The notes: generated by a model not told the origin, from the sequence alone. Positions 9,146 through 18,725 are shown, counted from the stretch's first letter. The stretch is 64,000 nt of DNA from Bacteroidota bacterium (GCA_013285915.1 JABDGS010000003.1:1-64000); one strand, 5' to 3'. Translations and numbers: made by a program.

Positions 9146-9435
9146 TTGTTTACACTGTCTATATAACCCCGCCAGCCATCGACGATATTGATGATGGGGT
9201 AAACTACTACAATAAAAAATCAGAGTATCTGGGTTTTAAATTTGCAGACGAAATAGATGTAGCCTTTAAGTCAATTAGTAAAAATCCTTTTGCCTTTGGT
9301 GTACGCTATAGAGATGTTAGAGGAAAATTACTTAAAAAATTTCCATATTTAATACTTTACAGGGTAAATGATGAAATGATAACTATAGAAGTATTAAGAA
9401 TATTTAATACGTATCAAAATCCGTATTGGCTATAA
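9142..9435 (+). CDS. ParE/RelE-family toxin
   Basis: The 97-residue protein fits the RelE/ParE fold: an early helix with DIDDGVNYYNKKSEYLGFKFADEI, a conserved basic strand (RYRDVRGKLLKKFPYLILYRV) and the closing VLRIFNTYQNP. ParE-type members poison gyrase; RelE-type members cut ribosome-bound mRNA. Sequence alone does not decide which applies. It starts at TTG, overlapping the antitoxin stop. The cassette is short, has its own candidate promoter and looks like an acquired module. Confidence 0.85.
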   Translation: MIVYTVYITPPAIDDIDDGVNYYNKKSEYLGFKFADEIDVAFKSISKNPFAFGVRYRDVRGKLLKKFPYLILYRVNDEMITIEVLRIFNTYQNPYWL

Positions 9436-9437
9436 AC

Positions 9438-10715
9438 TTATTTTCCTTCAAATCCTCTAACTAATTTCTCTACCTCTTCCGTGCTTACAGGCGCATGTTT
9501 ATCATCAATATTAATTACGATCATATAACCAATATCGCCCGGTGTAGCAAGAAAGGCATTTATCATATTAAGCTGTGCACTTTCCAGCAAGTGGCCATCA
9601 TCAGTATTCCATATTTCTTTTGCACACAGGCAGCCTGCGGTTGGTGAAATTGGATAATAAGATTTGCCTTTAAAATAATCCGGGTTAAGTGTAGTGCCAT
9701 GGGCTATAACAGCGCTGCGGCCAACCCTGCCTGCATAGTAGGCCTCGGTTATAGGTGTGTAGTGTTGCCATGAAGAAGGCAACTGGTTTAAATAATTTGT
9801 AAGGCTGTCTTTTGTGTTATCAAATGCATCACCCCAATATGCTTCATCATCCTCAAAAGGCATTACCATTTGTATATTAGGTGTGGGCCCTAAGAAATTA
9901 TTGTGCGATATATCGAGTCCCGTAATACTAAATATACCCTGGGGCGTATTGCCATCTGTTATAAAATATGGCAGGTTACTTGCTGCCCTTGCCAATTGCT
10001 GAAATACCAATAACCTGCCTGCACTGTCCCGTGCAAAGCTGCCGTCTGCATTTTGTAAGACTGCGAGACCGGGATAATCCCTGTTCCACCTTTGTAAAGA
10101 ATAAATTGTTTTTTGGTGCAACTCTTTTTGATGGTTAAATAAATCATTCAAAGGCGGCACCCTTGTTTTGAGATAGGTACTGTGGTTGGTGATGTAGTCT
10201 TTCAACTGCCTCAAAATATTATTCTGCGAACCTGGAAAATGTTTGTTAAGCATCGCCAGCAATGTCTGTCCTTTAATTGGCGTAGCATCTCCTGCAAAAA
10301 GGTATAACGCCTGCATGGCAAAAAGCCTGGGATTGGTTTCCTTTAACAACAATTTCTTTACATCATCCTCATAAACACCGGGATATAATCCATATAGTGA
10401 TTCAAGAAATGCAGCCTTAGTAGAATACTGCAAGCTATCATATTGATTAAAAAGCGTCCTTAACCCTGCTTCAACATGTGGCGATTTTATCATGAATTGT
10501 GTTACCGCATAGCAAGCACTTGCGTAATCGTACTCAGTGTTGCTGTCAAGTGGTACGGAAAACGCATTGTTAACCGCAGTATCATGCAGGTACTTATCAA
10601 ACCGTTGCCGGTTGGCCTGCAAAACATAATTGGTTTGAATAGATGCCTGCTGCACCTGGGCAAAAATATTACTCAAGCAAAACAGGCATACCATTGATAA
10701 AGCCACAAACTTCAT
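9438..10715 (-). CDS. Secreted protein with L,D-transpeptidase-like C-terminus (tentative)
   Basis: The 425-residue protein has a clear signal peptide ending in FAQ. Its middle is helical and without recognised motifs. Near residue 330 it has AVIAHGTTLNP and, about 20 residues on, SPTAGCLCAKEIW. An early His-Gly and a later Ser/Thr-x-Gly-Cys recall the active site of YkuD L,D-transpeptidases (HG … S/T-HGC), though His-Gly-Cys here reads Ala-Gly-Cys. It may be a divergent peptidoglycan enzyme or a protein of another fold that merely resembles it. It converges with the toxin gene, two bases apart. Confidence 0.45.
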   Translation of the reverse strand: MKFVALSMVCLFCLSNIFAQVQQASIQTNYVLQANRQRFDKYLHDTAVNNAFSVPLDSNTEYDYASACYAVTQFMIKSPHVEAGLRTLFNQYDSLQYSTKAAFLESLYGLYPGVYEDDVKKLLLKETNPRLFAMQALYLFAGDATPIKGQTLLAMLNKHFPGSQNNILRQLKDYITNHSTYLKTRVPPLNDLFNHQKELHQKTIYSLQRWNRDYPGLAVLQNADGSFARDSAGRLLVFQQLARAASNLPYFITDGNTPQGIFSITGLDISHNNFLGPTPNIQMVMPFEDDEAYWGDAFDNTKDSLTNYLNQLPSSWQHYTPITEAYYAGRVGRSAVIAHGTTLNPDYFKGKSYYPISPTAGCLCAKEIWNTDDGHLLESAQLNMINAFLATPGDIGYMIVINIDDKHAPVSTEEVEKLVRGFEGK

Positions 10716-10811
10716 CGTGCAAAGATAACTATAGCGGCTGTGCTGCCCGACTAATCGCCTATTTACCGACCACTTTACTAAATATCTTAAAGTTTTTATA
10801 ACAAGTAACCC

Positions 10812-13643
10812 CTACCCTTTCAATATTTTTACTGGCTTATCCAGTCCAGTGGGCCCATACAACTCACCGCCGCTCCATTCCTGCGCAGCTTTATTGTTCT
10901 TTAGTGATTTTGTATAAGCCCCAAGCGTAGTGGTTATTTTAATGCTTATTTGGTTATCGCCTTTGTGTACTGCATTACTTATATCATACACATGATTACC
11001 GTACCAGCGCGTGCCTATTTTTTGGCTGTTCACTTCAAGTTCGCTTACATCGTAAATATGGCCCAGCGACAATAATGTTTTGCCACCAAGATTGTTTAAC
11101 GGAATTGTTTTGCTGTAGGTAATAGTACCGGAAAAATCTTTTGTTTCTTCTCTTTTTTTCAGGTCGATTAAAGTATCAAGCGCAAGTTGCTTTGTTGTAC
11201 CATCAAAATGTTTTAGTGCCAATTGCCATGGCCCATTTATAACCATTTCCTGTAAGCTGGTTGCGTCAACGGGCACGTACATATCACCACTTTTTTCGTT
11301 ATCAAACACAAGCAATTTTGTTTCTGACGGTCCGAGCGTAATATTCAATACGCCGTTCTTCACCGGGTATAATAATCTTTCCCCCGTTTCTGCATTCCAT
11401 AACCATGCAGTTTTGTTAGTGTTAAACGATGCCTTAAAGCTGTGCAATTTGGCCGCACTATAATTGGTAAAATAAAAAATGCCCCTCTCGCCATTTTTAT
11501 AATACAACTGGCTTACATGAATAACCGGGTTGCTGATGGTTATATAAGGCGTTATATTAAATCGTTGTTGTATGTTACGATACCACGTAATCAAATCTTT
11601 CTCTGGCGCGGCCACTATACCTGCTGTTTTCGGGTGGTTAGAAAGAATTGTTTTGCTTATTGTTGCAATCTCTTCGCTCTTTTCTTTGTAACCAGCCAGG
11701 CCAGAAGAAAGGTGCGGTGTTTTCGCAATAAAAATAACTTTACCACCGGCATCGGCAAATTGTTTAATTGCCCTTGCCGTTTCAGGCATTACTGTTTCAA
11801 CCTCAATTAATATTAATGTTTTGTAGCTGCGTGAACTAAAATTAATGGAGCCATTGCCAATATTTGACTGTTGTAAAACCTTTTCTGAAATATAATCACA
11901 GCCGTTGCCATTTTGATGGATGGCTTCCCAAACCTTGTGCACATATTTTGGATAAGAGACATTAGGAAATGGGTCGCGCTGAAAGCCATATTTTGAAGCA
12001 AGATCAGCCAGGGGATGCAGTACCGCAATATCAGCCTGCATTACACTATTTTGAAATACTGATGACATCCGCGCTTTATAGGTGCTCCATAATTTAAAAT
12101 AAGGCCACCACGTATTACGCTCGTTAAAAAAGCTGCCATAGCGCAACCAGCCTGGGAAAGGCGCTTCCAGCGGCGTATAGTTAAAGCCATGCAGGATAGA
12201 ATGTGTTACCCCTGATAAATTACTTTGGTCGCCTGTGATTTTGACACGCTCTAAAGTTGTGCTGAATATCTGGCCAGTATTGGTCATCTCTTCGCAGCTA
12301 ATAACCTGTTTATTGCTTAAATGCCCTGCAGATGAAACAAATTTATTTACCATAGTATAATTCCGGCCGCTAAAGTCTCCTTCCTTTTCATCAAATTCTT
12401 CAATTTGCGGTACCCAAATCCAGGTTTCACATTCGGGTATATCAAGCTGCATGCTGGCATCAATGGCGTTACAATCCATTCCATAAGCCTGCATGCGACT
12501 TTTTACACCTTGCTTTTTACACCAGGCCGTGAATGTACCCACAAATCTTTCTTCAAAGAGGGCCTGTTTTGTATGTAAAAAATCGTACCGGGCGCGGTTT
12601 ATTTGTGCCTGTAGTTCCGGTGAAAACGTACTGCCATATTTTTCTTTTACAGCATTACCCATCTCACCAACTTTAAACAAAATAAAAGGGAAATACTGCT
12701 CAATATCGTATCCTCTGCGTTGTTTAAACTCTTCAAAAAAATCATCGCACCAGTTGGCGCCTTCCAGTTCAATACTATCCGTAAAAAATGCCCTGAAGTA
12801 ATTATTTAAAGGGCCAAGCCTGCGCGTGAGTAACTCCCCAAAATGGTCAAGATAGTTTTGTACTGCTACTTGGTCGTAATGGTTAATTACAGGGCCTTTC
12901 GCACCAAGTGCGCCCTGTATCACACGCTGAAACCCGTTTACTTTTACCAGGTAGTATAGCACATAATCGCCTGCAGGTACTTTTACAGTTATTGAATCGT
13001 TACCAACCTGGTCGTCTAACGATACCCCCGGCGTAAATTCATTCATTACTGCAGGGGCAAGCCGCAGCATAAATAAAGTGCTCACTTTGTTTTCATAATT
13101 GCTTGGCGGTTCAACGCTGTTAACCAGCTCAGTTTTATTAAATGTGTATGTTTGGCCACCTTTTAGGTTTTTTGTACCGAGTATGATTATTTGCGATTGT
13201 TCATTTCGCGGCACATGCTCACCGCCAAAAGGCCAACCCGAACCTATTATCATGTCGCAGGTAATGCCTTTCTCTTTCGCACCTTTCACCGTGGCTTCCA
13301 CAACATCAAGCCATTCCCCGCTGCCCCATGTTAACTCTTTTATACCAATTGCATCTGCATTTTCATTCCACTTTATCGGGTTTATTTCAACACCGCCAAT
13401 GCCGGCATCTTTCATTACGTCCAGTTCACGCAATGCTTCCTCTTTGGTTACACGGTCGCCATTCCACCACCAGCGCACAAATGGCTTATGATAGTTACGC
13501 GGATTTACAAACATTTCATACGTTTCGTCATTTACAGCCGCGCTTTTATCAATGGATAATACGCCTGCTTTTGCCCCTTTCAGTAATGGCAGGGCAGACG
13601 CAGTTGTAAGTGATGCAAGCTTTATAAACCGTCTTCTTTTCAT
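10812..13643 (-). CDS. GH106-type alpha-L-rhamnosidase-like glycosidase
   Basis: This very long protein (943 residues from the preferred start) begins with a Tat-like signal, MKRRRFIKLASLTTASA. The ORF-track start at 13712 adds a stretch with no signal character, so I use the ATG at 13643. The body opens with the GH106 pattern FVNPRNYHKPFVRWWWNGDRV, then a TIM-barrel region with EINPI, and ends in jelly-roll domains (residues about 800-940) with carbohydrate-binding character. GH106 enzymes remove alpha-L-rhamnose from plant glycans. It has no SusC/SusD partner nearby, so it is an orphan enzyme. Confidence 0.83.
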   Translation of the reverse strand: MKRRRFIKLASLTTASALPLLKGAKAGVLSIDKSAAVNDETYEMFVNPRNYHKPFVRWWWNGDRVTKEEALRELDVMKDAGIGGVEINPIKWNENADAIGIKELTWGSGEWLDVVEATVKGAKEKGITCDMIIGSGWPFGGEHVPRNEQSQIIILGTKNLKGGQTYTFNKTELVNSVEPPSNYENKVSTLFMLRLAPAVMNEFTPGVSLDDQVGNDSITVKVPAGDYVLYYLVKVNGFQRVIQGALGAKGPVINHYDQVAVQNYLDHFGELLTRRLGPLNNYFRAFFTDSIELEGANWCDDFFEEFKQRRGYDIEQYFPFILFKVGEMGNAVKEKYGSTFSPELQAQINRARYDFLHTKQALFEERFVGTFTAWCKKQGVKSRMQAYGMDCNAIDASMQLDIPECETWIWVPQIEEFDEKEGDFSGRNYTMVNKFVSSAGHLSNKQVISCEEMTNTGQIFSTTLERVKITGDQSNLSGVTHSILHGFNYTPLEAPFPGWLRYGSFFNERNTWWPYFKLWSTYKARMSSVFQNSVMQADIAVLHPLADLASKYGFQRDPFPNVSYPKYVHKVWEAIHQNGNGCDYISEKVLQQSNIGNGSINFSSRSYKTLILIEVETVMPETARAIKQFADAGGKVIFIAKTPHLSSGLAGYKEKSEEIATISKTILSNHPKTAGIVAAPEKDLITWYRNIQQRFNITPYITISNPVIHVSQLYYKNGERGIFYFTNYSAAKLHSFKASFNTNKTAWLWNAETGERLLYPVKNGVLNITLGPSETKLLVFDNEKSGDMYVPVDATSLQEMVINGPWQLALKHFDGTTKQLALDTLIDLKKREETKDFSGTITYSKTIPLNNLGGKTLLSLGHIYDVSELEVNSQKIGTRWYGNHVYDISNAVHKGDNQISIKITTTLGAYTKSLKNNKAAQEWSGGELYGPTGLDKPVKILKG

Positions 13644-13755
13644 ATTCATACCTGTAGATTGAAAATGATCTGGAAAGATAGGTACCAGTTGCATCTGTTC
13701 AAAATACTGCACTTACTTTCTATTTATTATCTTGTACAGGTTTTAAATACACGTT

Positions 13756-14553
13756 ATGATAAAATTGCTTGGCCTGCCTTATGACGGTAATTCATCTTTT
13801 TTAAAAGGCCCCTCACTCGCGCCGCCACGCATACGCCTGGTGGATAAAGACGGGTCTGCCAATGCTGCCGCTGAAAATGGCATTGATATTATTGATGGCG
13901 AAACTTATATAGATGCTGGCGATATTACTTTTAATAACTGCAGCCCGGCAGAAGCATTCATCCGTATAAAAGATGCCGTTATAAAGCAACTTGCAAATGG
14001 CGATAAGCTGCTTTGTTTTGGCGGCGACCATTCAGTAACATACCCTGTTATTGAAGCGTTTACAAATAAATACGCTAACCTGCACATATTGCACCTTGAT
14101 GCACATGCAGACCTTTATGGCAATTTTGACGATAATCCATATTCTCACGCTTCACCTTTTGCGAGAATAATGGAACAGGGTAAAGTACGATCTTTGATCC
14201 AGGTGGGTATACGTACCCTAAATGCACACCAAAAACAACAGGCAAAAAAATTTGGGGTGAGCGTTATTGAGATGAAGAACTTCAGCTTTGATTTTATACA
14301 ACACTTGCAGGGGCCTTTATATATTTCATTAGACATGGATGTGCTGGATCCTGCATTTGCACCGGGCATATCGCACCATGAGCCTGGTGGTTTAAGTACC
14401 CGCGAATTGCTGAAAATTTTACAGGCAATTAAAGTACCTGTTGTTGGGGCCGATATTGTAGAATATAACCCCACCCGCGACATAAATAATGTTACTGCCA
14501 TGGTGGCCTGCAAACTATTTAAGGAGCTTGTTGCGGTTATGATGCAGGTTTAA
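13756..14553 (+). CDS. Arginase/agmatinase/formimidoylglutamase family hydrolase
   Basis: Ureohydrolase-fold enzymes cut the C-N bond of guanidino or formimino groups with a two-manganese site. The metal ligands are all present: GGDHSVTYP near residue 93, DAHADLYG near 115 and SLDMDVLDPAFAPG near 195. At 265 residues it is at the short end of the family, nearer bacterial agmatinases and formimidoylglutamases than eukaryotic arginase. It has no signal peptide. Its neighbours give no pathway, so the exact substrate is open. Confidence 0.85.
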   Translation: MIKLLGLPYDGNSSFLKGPSLAPPRIRLVDKDGSANAAAENGIDIIDGETYIDAGDITFNNCSPAEAFIRIKDAVIKQLANGDKLLCFGGDHSVTYPVIEAFTNKYANLHILHLDAHADLYGNFDDNPYSHASPFARIMEQGKVRSLIQVGIRTLNAHQKQQAKKFGVSVIEMKNFSFDFIQHLQGPLYISLDMDVLDPAFAPGISHHEPGGLSTRELLKILQAIKVPVVGADIVEYNPTRDINNVTAMVACKLFKELVAVMMQV

Positions 14554-14704
14554 AAATCTGGCGGTTTGCGGTTTGCACCATAAGCAAGCGACCGCTTATC
14601 TTCAGCTTTCTTGTTTCGGTTGCCTTAATTCCCGCTTGGGCACGGTATGCACGCGCGTTATATCTCAATATTGTATTTTAACGCCTATTCCTTCACCAAA
14701 AAAC

Positions 14705-15799
14705 ATGCGCATGTTAAAATCACTATTCGCTACAACAGCGGTTGCATTACTATCTATTGCAACTGCAACAAACAGCCACGCACAAGGTATAACTGTACCC
14801 CGCCCAAGTGCTGCTGCCACGGTTACACAAACCATAGGTATTTCTACAGTAACGGTTAAGTATTCAAGGCCATCTGTAAAAGGCCGCGAAGTTTGGGGTA
14901 AACTTGTACCTTATGGTTATAACGTACAGCCTTTTGGTGCACAAAATGCTGCCCCATGGCGTGCCGGGGCAAATGAAAACACAACCATTGAGTTTTCGCA
15001 CGATGCTAAAGTGCAGGGGCAAACTGTACCTGCTGGTACTTATGGGTTAACTTTTGTAGTTAACAGCGATAATAGTACCGGTGAGGTTATTTTATCAAAA
15101 GATTCCAGGAGTTGGGGAAGCTTTTTTTATGACCCCGCACACGACCAGATGCGTGCAAAAATTCAATTGCGCGACATACCAATGACTGAATTGCTGACTT
15201 ACGATTTTTTAAATGTTGATCAAAATTCAGGCGAGGTAGTTCTTAACTGGGAAAAGAAGCAGTTTCCTGTTAAGATAGAATTTGCAACGAACGACATTGT
15301 AATGGCAAATGCCAACGAGGAATTAAAAAATGTTATCGGTTTTACCCCGCAAGGCTTTGCCAGCGCAGCAAATTACGCGTTACAGAACAAAACCCATTAC
15401 GAGGATGGGATCAAATGGATTGACCAGGCGATAGCACAAAACAAAACTTTTGCTTATTTAAACACAAAAGCAGGGCTGCTTAGGGCTATGGGCAAGGGTG
15501 ATGATGCTGATAAATTAATGGCTGATGGAATTGCAATAGCGTCAGAAATTGAGCTTAATAATTATGGTTACCAGCTTTTATTAGGCGGACAGGTTGATAA
15601 AGGAATAGAGATACTTACGCTGAATACCAAACGCCATCCTGAAAGCGCCAACGTATGGGACAGCCTGGGTGAAGCCTATGCTACAAAAGGCGATAAAGAC
15701 AACGCTATCAAAAATTTCAAAAAATCTCTTACGCTTAATCCCGCACCGCTGGTAAAAGCCAATTCGGAAAAATTTTTGAAACAGCTTGGAGCGATGTAA
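14705..15799 (+). CDS. DUF2911 domain protein with C-terminal TPR
   Basis: Starting at the ATG at 14705 gives a good signal peptide (ALLSIATATNSHAQ); the ORF-track start adds 44 residues without support. The DUF2911 domain follows (residues about 25-175), with SRPSVKGREVWGKLVPYG and the later WEKKQFPVKIE. The C-terminus (about 215-360) is helical and carries tetratricopeptide-like repeats: YAKGDKDNAIKNFKKSL is the last. DUF2911 is exported and of unknown role. An A-to-T-rich repeat and a terminator follow. Confidence 0.85.
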   Translation: MRMLKSLFATTAVALLSIATATNSHAQGITVPRPSAAATVTQTIGISTVTVKYSRPSVKGREVWGKLVPYGYNVQPFGAQNAAPWRAGANENTTIEFSHDAKVQGQTVPAGTYGLTFVVNSDNSTGEVILSKDSRSWGSFFYDPAHDQMRAKIQLRDIPMTELLTYDFLNVDQNSGEVVLNWEKKQFPVKIEFATNDIVMANANEELKNVIGFTPQGFASAANYALQNKTHYEDGIKWIDQAIAQNKTFAYLNTKAGLLRAMGKGDDADKLMADGIAIASEIELNNYGYQLLLGGQVDKGIEILTLNTKRHPESANVWDSLGEAYATKGDKDNAIKNFKKSLTLNPAPLVKANSEKFLKQLGAM

Positions 15800-15805
15800 A
15801 CACTT

Positions 15806-15846
15806 TGATTGCAGATTGGCGATTACAGATTGCAGATTGCAGATTA
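15806..15846. repeat. Tandem GATTgCAGATT low-complexity repeat
   Basis: Directly after the DUF2911 stop the phrase GATTGCAGATT recurs with small changes (GATTGCAGATTGGCGATTACAGATTGCAGATTGCAGATT). The copies are out of register but the core CAGATTG appears three or four times within 40 bases. It looks like one of the low-complexity intergenic repeats seen elsewhere in the window. Confidence 0.7.
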
Positions 15847-15891
15847 ATGCGAGGAATTGTAATAGCAACCGGCAATTAAATTCTTTTGATA

Positions 15892-15927
15892 AAAGCCCGA
15901 AGCCTTACCCGCTTCGGGCTTTTTTTA
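15892..15927 (+). terminator. Rho-independent terminator after the DUF2911 gene
   Basis: A 12-bp stem (AAAGCCCGAAGC / GCTTCGGGCTTT) with a short loop is followed by seven T residues. It closes the DUF2911 transcript upstream of the CBM9-like gene. Confidence 0.9.
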
Positions 15928-16023
15928 CGGTTAAACCTTTGTACGATATTTTGATTGTCAATTGTGCACTTATGGTTATGTAGCCAACCTTATGTAACTT
16001 AATGCGGCAAACCGGGATAAAAC

Positions 16024-16827
16024 ATGGAGCACATTGACTATACAGCAAAAAAAATACATTCACTAATACAGGTTGATGGTAATATGCAAAAACATCAATG
16101 GCAAAATGCCCACTGGAGCAAACGCTTTGTTGACATGGTGACAGGCCAACCCGGCATGTATAATACACAAACTGCCTTATTATGGAATAACACACACCTG
16201 TATATTGCGTTCATCGCCGAGGAACCTTTTGTTGAAGCCTTACAAACAGAAAGGGATAGTATTGTTTTTTTAGAGAACGACCTTGAAGTATTTATTGATG
16301 GCGGCAACTGCTATTATGAACTTGAAGTAAATGCAGCCAATACTGTTTACGAGGTATTTTTTATTTGGAAAGACGCTTATACAAAGGGCAGTAAGTTTGA
16401 TGTGCCCGAGTTTGATGTACACCACCCGCAGGTATACGCTTTTGGCGGCGATTACGACCGGAGCGGTGCTACCTTCTGGAAAGGCACGCACCCACGCGGC
16501 ATTCGCTGGGCATTTACCAATTTTGATATGCCAGGCCTGCAAACAGCCGTGCAAGTTGATGGTACATTAAATGATAATAGCGATATTGACAAGGGCTGGA
16601 GCCTCGAGATAGCTGTACCATGGAGCAGCCTGCAATTGCTGGCCAGCGGCAGAAACATACCACCGGTTCATGGCGAGGTATGGAGTATGTTTTTGGGCCG
16701 GTTTCAAAAACTAATGGCTGGCGGCAGGGAAATTACACCACACCCGGCGATGGCTTTAAACAGTCATGGCATATACGACACGCATTTACCGGATAAGTGG
16801 AGCAGGATTTTGTTTGAAGAATACTAA
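16024..16827 (+). CDS. Carbohydrate-binding family 9-like protein
   Basis: This 267-residue protein shows the CBM9-like beta-sandwich: NTQTALLWNNTHLYIAFIAEEPF near residue 40, then NDLEVFIDGGNCYYELEVNA, then WSLEIAVPWSSL. The family binds reducing-end sugars in xylanases, but stand-alone copies without a signal peptide, as here, are common in Bacteroidota and their ligand is unknown. No catalytic domain is attached. The gene is single, with a terminator before it and the PPK2 gene following with its own promoter box. Confidence 0.8.
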   Translation: MEHIDYTAKKIHSLIQVDGNMQKHQWQNAHWSKRFVDMVTGQPGMYNTQTALLWNNTHLYIAFIAEEPFVEALQTERDSIVFLENDLEVFIDGGNCYYELEVNAANTVYEVFFIWKDAYTKGSKFDVPEFDVHHPQVYAFGGDYDRSGATFWKGTHPRGIRWAFTNFDMPGLQTAVQVDGTLNDNSDIDKGWSLEIAVPWSSLQLLASGRNIPPVHGEVWSMFLGRFQKLMAGGREITPHPAMALNSHGIYDTHLPDKWSRILFEEY

Positions 16828-16886
16828 TATTAGCATGAAACTTGTGACGGCAAAAGTTAGACCGAATAAACGGCATGATTTATTAA

Positions 16887-16894
16887 TACCTTTG
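16887..16894 (+). promoter_or_regulatory. TACCTTTG, -7 box of the PPK2 gene
   Basis: An exact match to the Bacteroidota -7 consensus TAnnTTTG, 19 bases upstream of the PPK2 ATG. No convincing -33 TTG stands at the normal distance, so only the -7 element is supported. Confidence 0.5.
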
Positions 16895-16913
16895 CATAAC
16901 AAACGGTAACACT

Positions 16914-17804
16914 ATGAAAGAACCTGTTAATGCTGATAAGTATCGTGTGAAGCCAGGATCAAAAGTTTTCTTGAAAGATTTTACAACAGACCAAAAGAAC
17001 AAAAATTATACTAAGGAACAGGGTGAGAAACTTTTACTGGATGGCCTTGAGCAGCTTTCTACCATGCAGGATAAACTGTACGCCAGCCAAAAATATAGCT
17101 GCCTGATAATTTTGCAGGCTATGGACGCGGGCGGCAAAGACAGTACCATTAAACACATAACAAGCGGTCTTAACGCAACGGGGGTCAGGGTAAGTAATTT
17201 TAAAGTACCTACTACGGAAGAACTGAACCATGATTTTTTTTGGCGCCACTATAAAGCACTGCCTGAACGTGGGCAGATCGGCATTTTTAACCGGTCGCAC
17301 TATGAGAATGTTTTAGTAACAAAGGTGCATCCTGAATTATTGCTGAAAGAAAAATTACCAGGGATAAATTCAGCAGACGACGTACATAAAAAGTTTTGGA
17401 AGCAACGCTATGAACAGATAAATAATTTTGAGCAAAACATTGTTGAGAATGGCACCATTATGCTTAAGTTTTTTCTGCATGTTTCAAAGGATGAGCAGAA
17501 GAAAAGGTTTTTAGAACGCATTGATAACCCGAAAAAAAACTGGAAATTCTCGGTTGCTGATCTAAAAGAGAGAGAATATTGGGATGCCTACCAAAAAGCC
17601 TACGAAGAAGCATTAACTCATACCTCAACCAAATATGCGCCCTGGTATGTAATACCGGCTGATGATAAATGGTATTTGCAATTGGCAGTTGGCTCAATAA
17701 TTAACAGTGAATTTGAAAAGCTAAAATTGTCTTATCCTAAAATATCGAAGGTTGAAAAAGCAGAATTGCTTAAGGCAAGAGAGGAATTACTAAAAAAGAA
17801 GTAA
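16914..17804 (+). CDS. Polyphosphate:nucleotide phosphotransferase, PPK2 family
   Basis: PPK2 enzymes move phosphate between polyphosphate and nucleotides, usually charging AMP, GMP, ADP or GDP. The 296-residue single-domain protein has the Walker A-like QAMDAGGKDSTIKH near residue 68, the lid/Walker B-like RGQIGIFNRSHYENV near 120, and the conserved KFFLHVSKDEQKKR region. One domain of about 300 residues fits class I or III; the class and direction cannot be fixed here. It carries its own promoter box and has no adenylate kinase or ppk1 neighbour in the window. Confidence 0.92.
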   Translation: MKEPVNADKYRVKPGSKVFLKDFTTDQKNKNYTKEQGEKLLLDGLEQLSTMQDKLYASQKYSCLIILQAMDAGGKDSTIKHITSGLNATGVRVSNFKVPTTEELNHDFFWRHYKALPERGQIGIFNRSHYENVLVTKVHPELLLKEKLPGINSADDVHKKFWKQRYEQINNFEQNIVENGTIMLKFFLHVSKDEQKKRFLERIDNPKKNWKFSVADLKEREYWDAYQKAYEEALTHTSTKYAPWYVIPADDKWYLQLAVGSIINSEFEKLKLSYPKISKVEKAELLKAREELLKKK

Positions 17805-17846
17805 TACTGTTTTTCCAACCGAAAGCTAATACTTACACACAGGTAA

Positions 17847-18725
17847 TTACTCAATTGAAATGCTTGTTGTGTGAGTATTTGTATTTATAGTATTGCATAC
17901 CCCTTTAAAGTAGCCCACACATTCGGCAAGGCCAGGCAGCGGATCTTTCGCATCTATTTCATGCTCAAAGCTGCAGTAGCCGGCATACCCTTTTTTATAC
18001 AGCACTTTAACCAGGGCCGGTATGTCAATAACACCCCTGCCAAGCTCAAGGCTTTTGCCTTCTTTTGCTGCTTTGGTAACATCTTTAATATGCATGTCCA
18101 TTATCCTGTCATGGTATTTTGCAAAGGCATCCGCAGGGCTAATATTGTCCCGTTGGGTGTGCCCAATATCAAGGCACAGCCCCATGCGGCTGTCAAGCTT
18201 TCTTATATGTTCGTACACATCGCCGGGTGTAGGGTACACAGGGTCTTCAGGTCCATGGTTGTGTATGGCAAGGCGTATGTTATATTGTTTTACTTTACCT
18301 TCTGCATAAGGCAGCAGATCGTAAACCGGCGAGCCGACAATCATTTCTACACCCACCATTTTGGCATATTCAAACGCCTGGTCAACGTCCTGTTGTGTTT
18401 TCATATAAATAACGCCTACAGCGTATATGCTTATGCCTGCCTGTGTAAAAGTGTTTACTACTTCTTCAATCTTTTCCTTAGTGCTGTTTAACGGCAACTG
18501 AATATCTTTTAACGAGAATGTTTTTATGTTCACCCGCTGCATCATTGCAATGGCCTGCGGTATAGTTGATTGCGAAAATGTGTACCCGGCAATACCAAGT
18601 TTTAGTGCTGTAACTGCGTTGCTGCTGTATGGTTGCTTTGCCCGTGCGTTAGATAACATTGGTGTAAAACCAGCAGCTGCTGCGCCCATCGCGGCGCGTT
18701 TTAAGAAGGACCTTCTGTTAGACAT
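17847..18725 (-). CDS. Sugar phosphate isomerase/epimerase family protein (Tat-exported)
   Basis: From the ATG at 18725 the protein begins MSNRRSFLKRAAMGAAAAG, a clear twin-arginine signal; the ORF-track start adds seven residues. The body (residues about 40-290) is an AP-endonuclease-2/xylose-isomerase-type TIM barrel with RLAIHNHGPEDPVY, LCLDIGHTQRD, MDMHIKDVTK and the late CSFEHEIDA. Metal ligands His, Asp, His and Glu are visible. Exported members of this family act with Gfo/Idh-type oxidoreductases on modified sugars. Here it stands alone, convergent with PPK2. Confidence 0.83.
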   Translation of the reverse strand: MSNRRSFLKRAAMGAAAAGFTPMLSNARAKQPYSSNAVTALKLGIAGYTFSQSTIPQAIAMMQRVNIKTFSLKDIQLPLNSTKEKIEEVVNTFTQAGISIYAVGVIYMKTQQDVDQAFEYAKMVGVEMIVGSPVYDLLPYAEGKVKQYNIRLAIHNHGPEDPVYPTPGDVYEHIRKLDSRMGLCLDIGHTQRDNISPADAFAKYHDRIMDMHIKDVTKAAKEGKSLELGRGVIDIPALVKVLYKKGYAGYCSFEHEIDAKDPLPGLAECVGYFKGVCNTINTNTHTTSISIE

